From Metaphire vulgaris (Eukaryota > Annelida > Clitellata > Crassiclitellata > Megascolecidae): a stretch of 64,000 bases of DNA. Within the stretch, counting starts at the first letter, position 1. Every line of letters starts with the position of its first letter. Shown one piece after another: positions 63,796 to 64,000 of the stretch. The notes beneath the pieces were generated by a model. It saw only the letters and a program-made list of their open reading frames with translations. It did not search any database and was not told the DNA's origin. A program made the position numbers and the translations under genes. Location of the stretch: positions 607,834-671,833 of the forward strand of contig CM030834.1 in NCBI GenBank assembly GCA_018105865.1. Reading direction: 5' to 3'.

Positions 63796-64000
63796 CATGG
63801 TCCGTAATCCATAGTCTGTGGTGGTCAAGGTTGTAGATCCAGGTAGGCAGTCGCAGGAGAGTATTTTATGGAGGATGATGACAAGATTTGCGGTGGATAG
63901 AATGCAGGTCTGCCGTAGGTAAGGATTTCTCCATTTGGTGACTCATTTTCGGGCAACGGTGAACTTCGGATGCTTTAATTGACGTGGGTTCATTGAGACG

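Overview
The window is animal nuclear DNA. It is AT-rich, with GT-AG introns, microsatellites, SINE and LINE fragments and many DNA transposons with terminal inverted repeats and 8-bp target duplications. Nothing bacterial or viral is present. The repeat tails (AATC or TTGA tetranucleotides, and 3' ends reading GCGCTATATAAAT) suggest a marine invertebrate, but the sequence alone does not give the species.

Positions 1-51921 are one gene on the minus strand, an orthologue of the deubiquitinase USP24. I could trace 58 coding exons by hand. Every junction keeps the reading frame, giving 2590 codons without a stop, against about 2620 residues in human USP24. The N-terminal UBA domain lies in exon 1 (51634-51921). 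Helical-repeat scaffold and a ubiquitin-like segment follow in exons 2-37. The USP catalytic domain is in exons 38-45 (catalytic Cys in exon 38, two CxxC pairs in exons 40 and 41, catalytic His in exon 43). The helical C-terminal region runs to exon 58 (70-162). About 50 C-terminal residues and the stop codon lie beyond the left edge. The promoter should sit near 51930-52100, where there is a YY1-like ATGGCGG motif.

The introns hold most of the novelty. There are hAT-type elements with intact 8-bp duplications at 22842-25872 (with a LINE nested inside), 33015-33267, 39721-39968, 45470-46638 and 48520-49383 (with a second element nested inside). A 2.1-kb element of uncertain class is at 30013-32104, a 72-bp piggyBac-like MITE at 46940-47011, and a BED-finger hAT relic at 4632-5343. 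LINE 3' fragments and tRNA- or 5S-derived SINEs fill other introns. The gene also uses three GC-AG introns and many GT donors with U at +3.

Positions 52100-64000, upstream of the gene, are intergenic. They contain large microsatellites (ATT, AT, GACA/GA, CT, GGA), a 16-bp minisatellite split by a MITE, a perfect 25-bp hairpin, tandem duplications and MITE copies. I see no convincing second gene. I did not find a new multi-gene system; the worthwhile observations concern splice signals, nested transposons and insertions close to splice sites.
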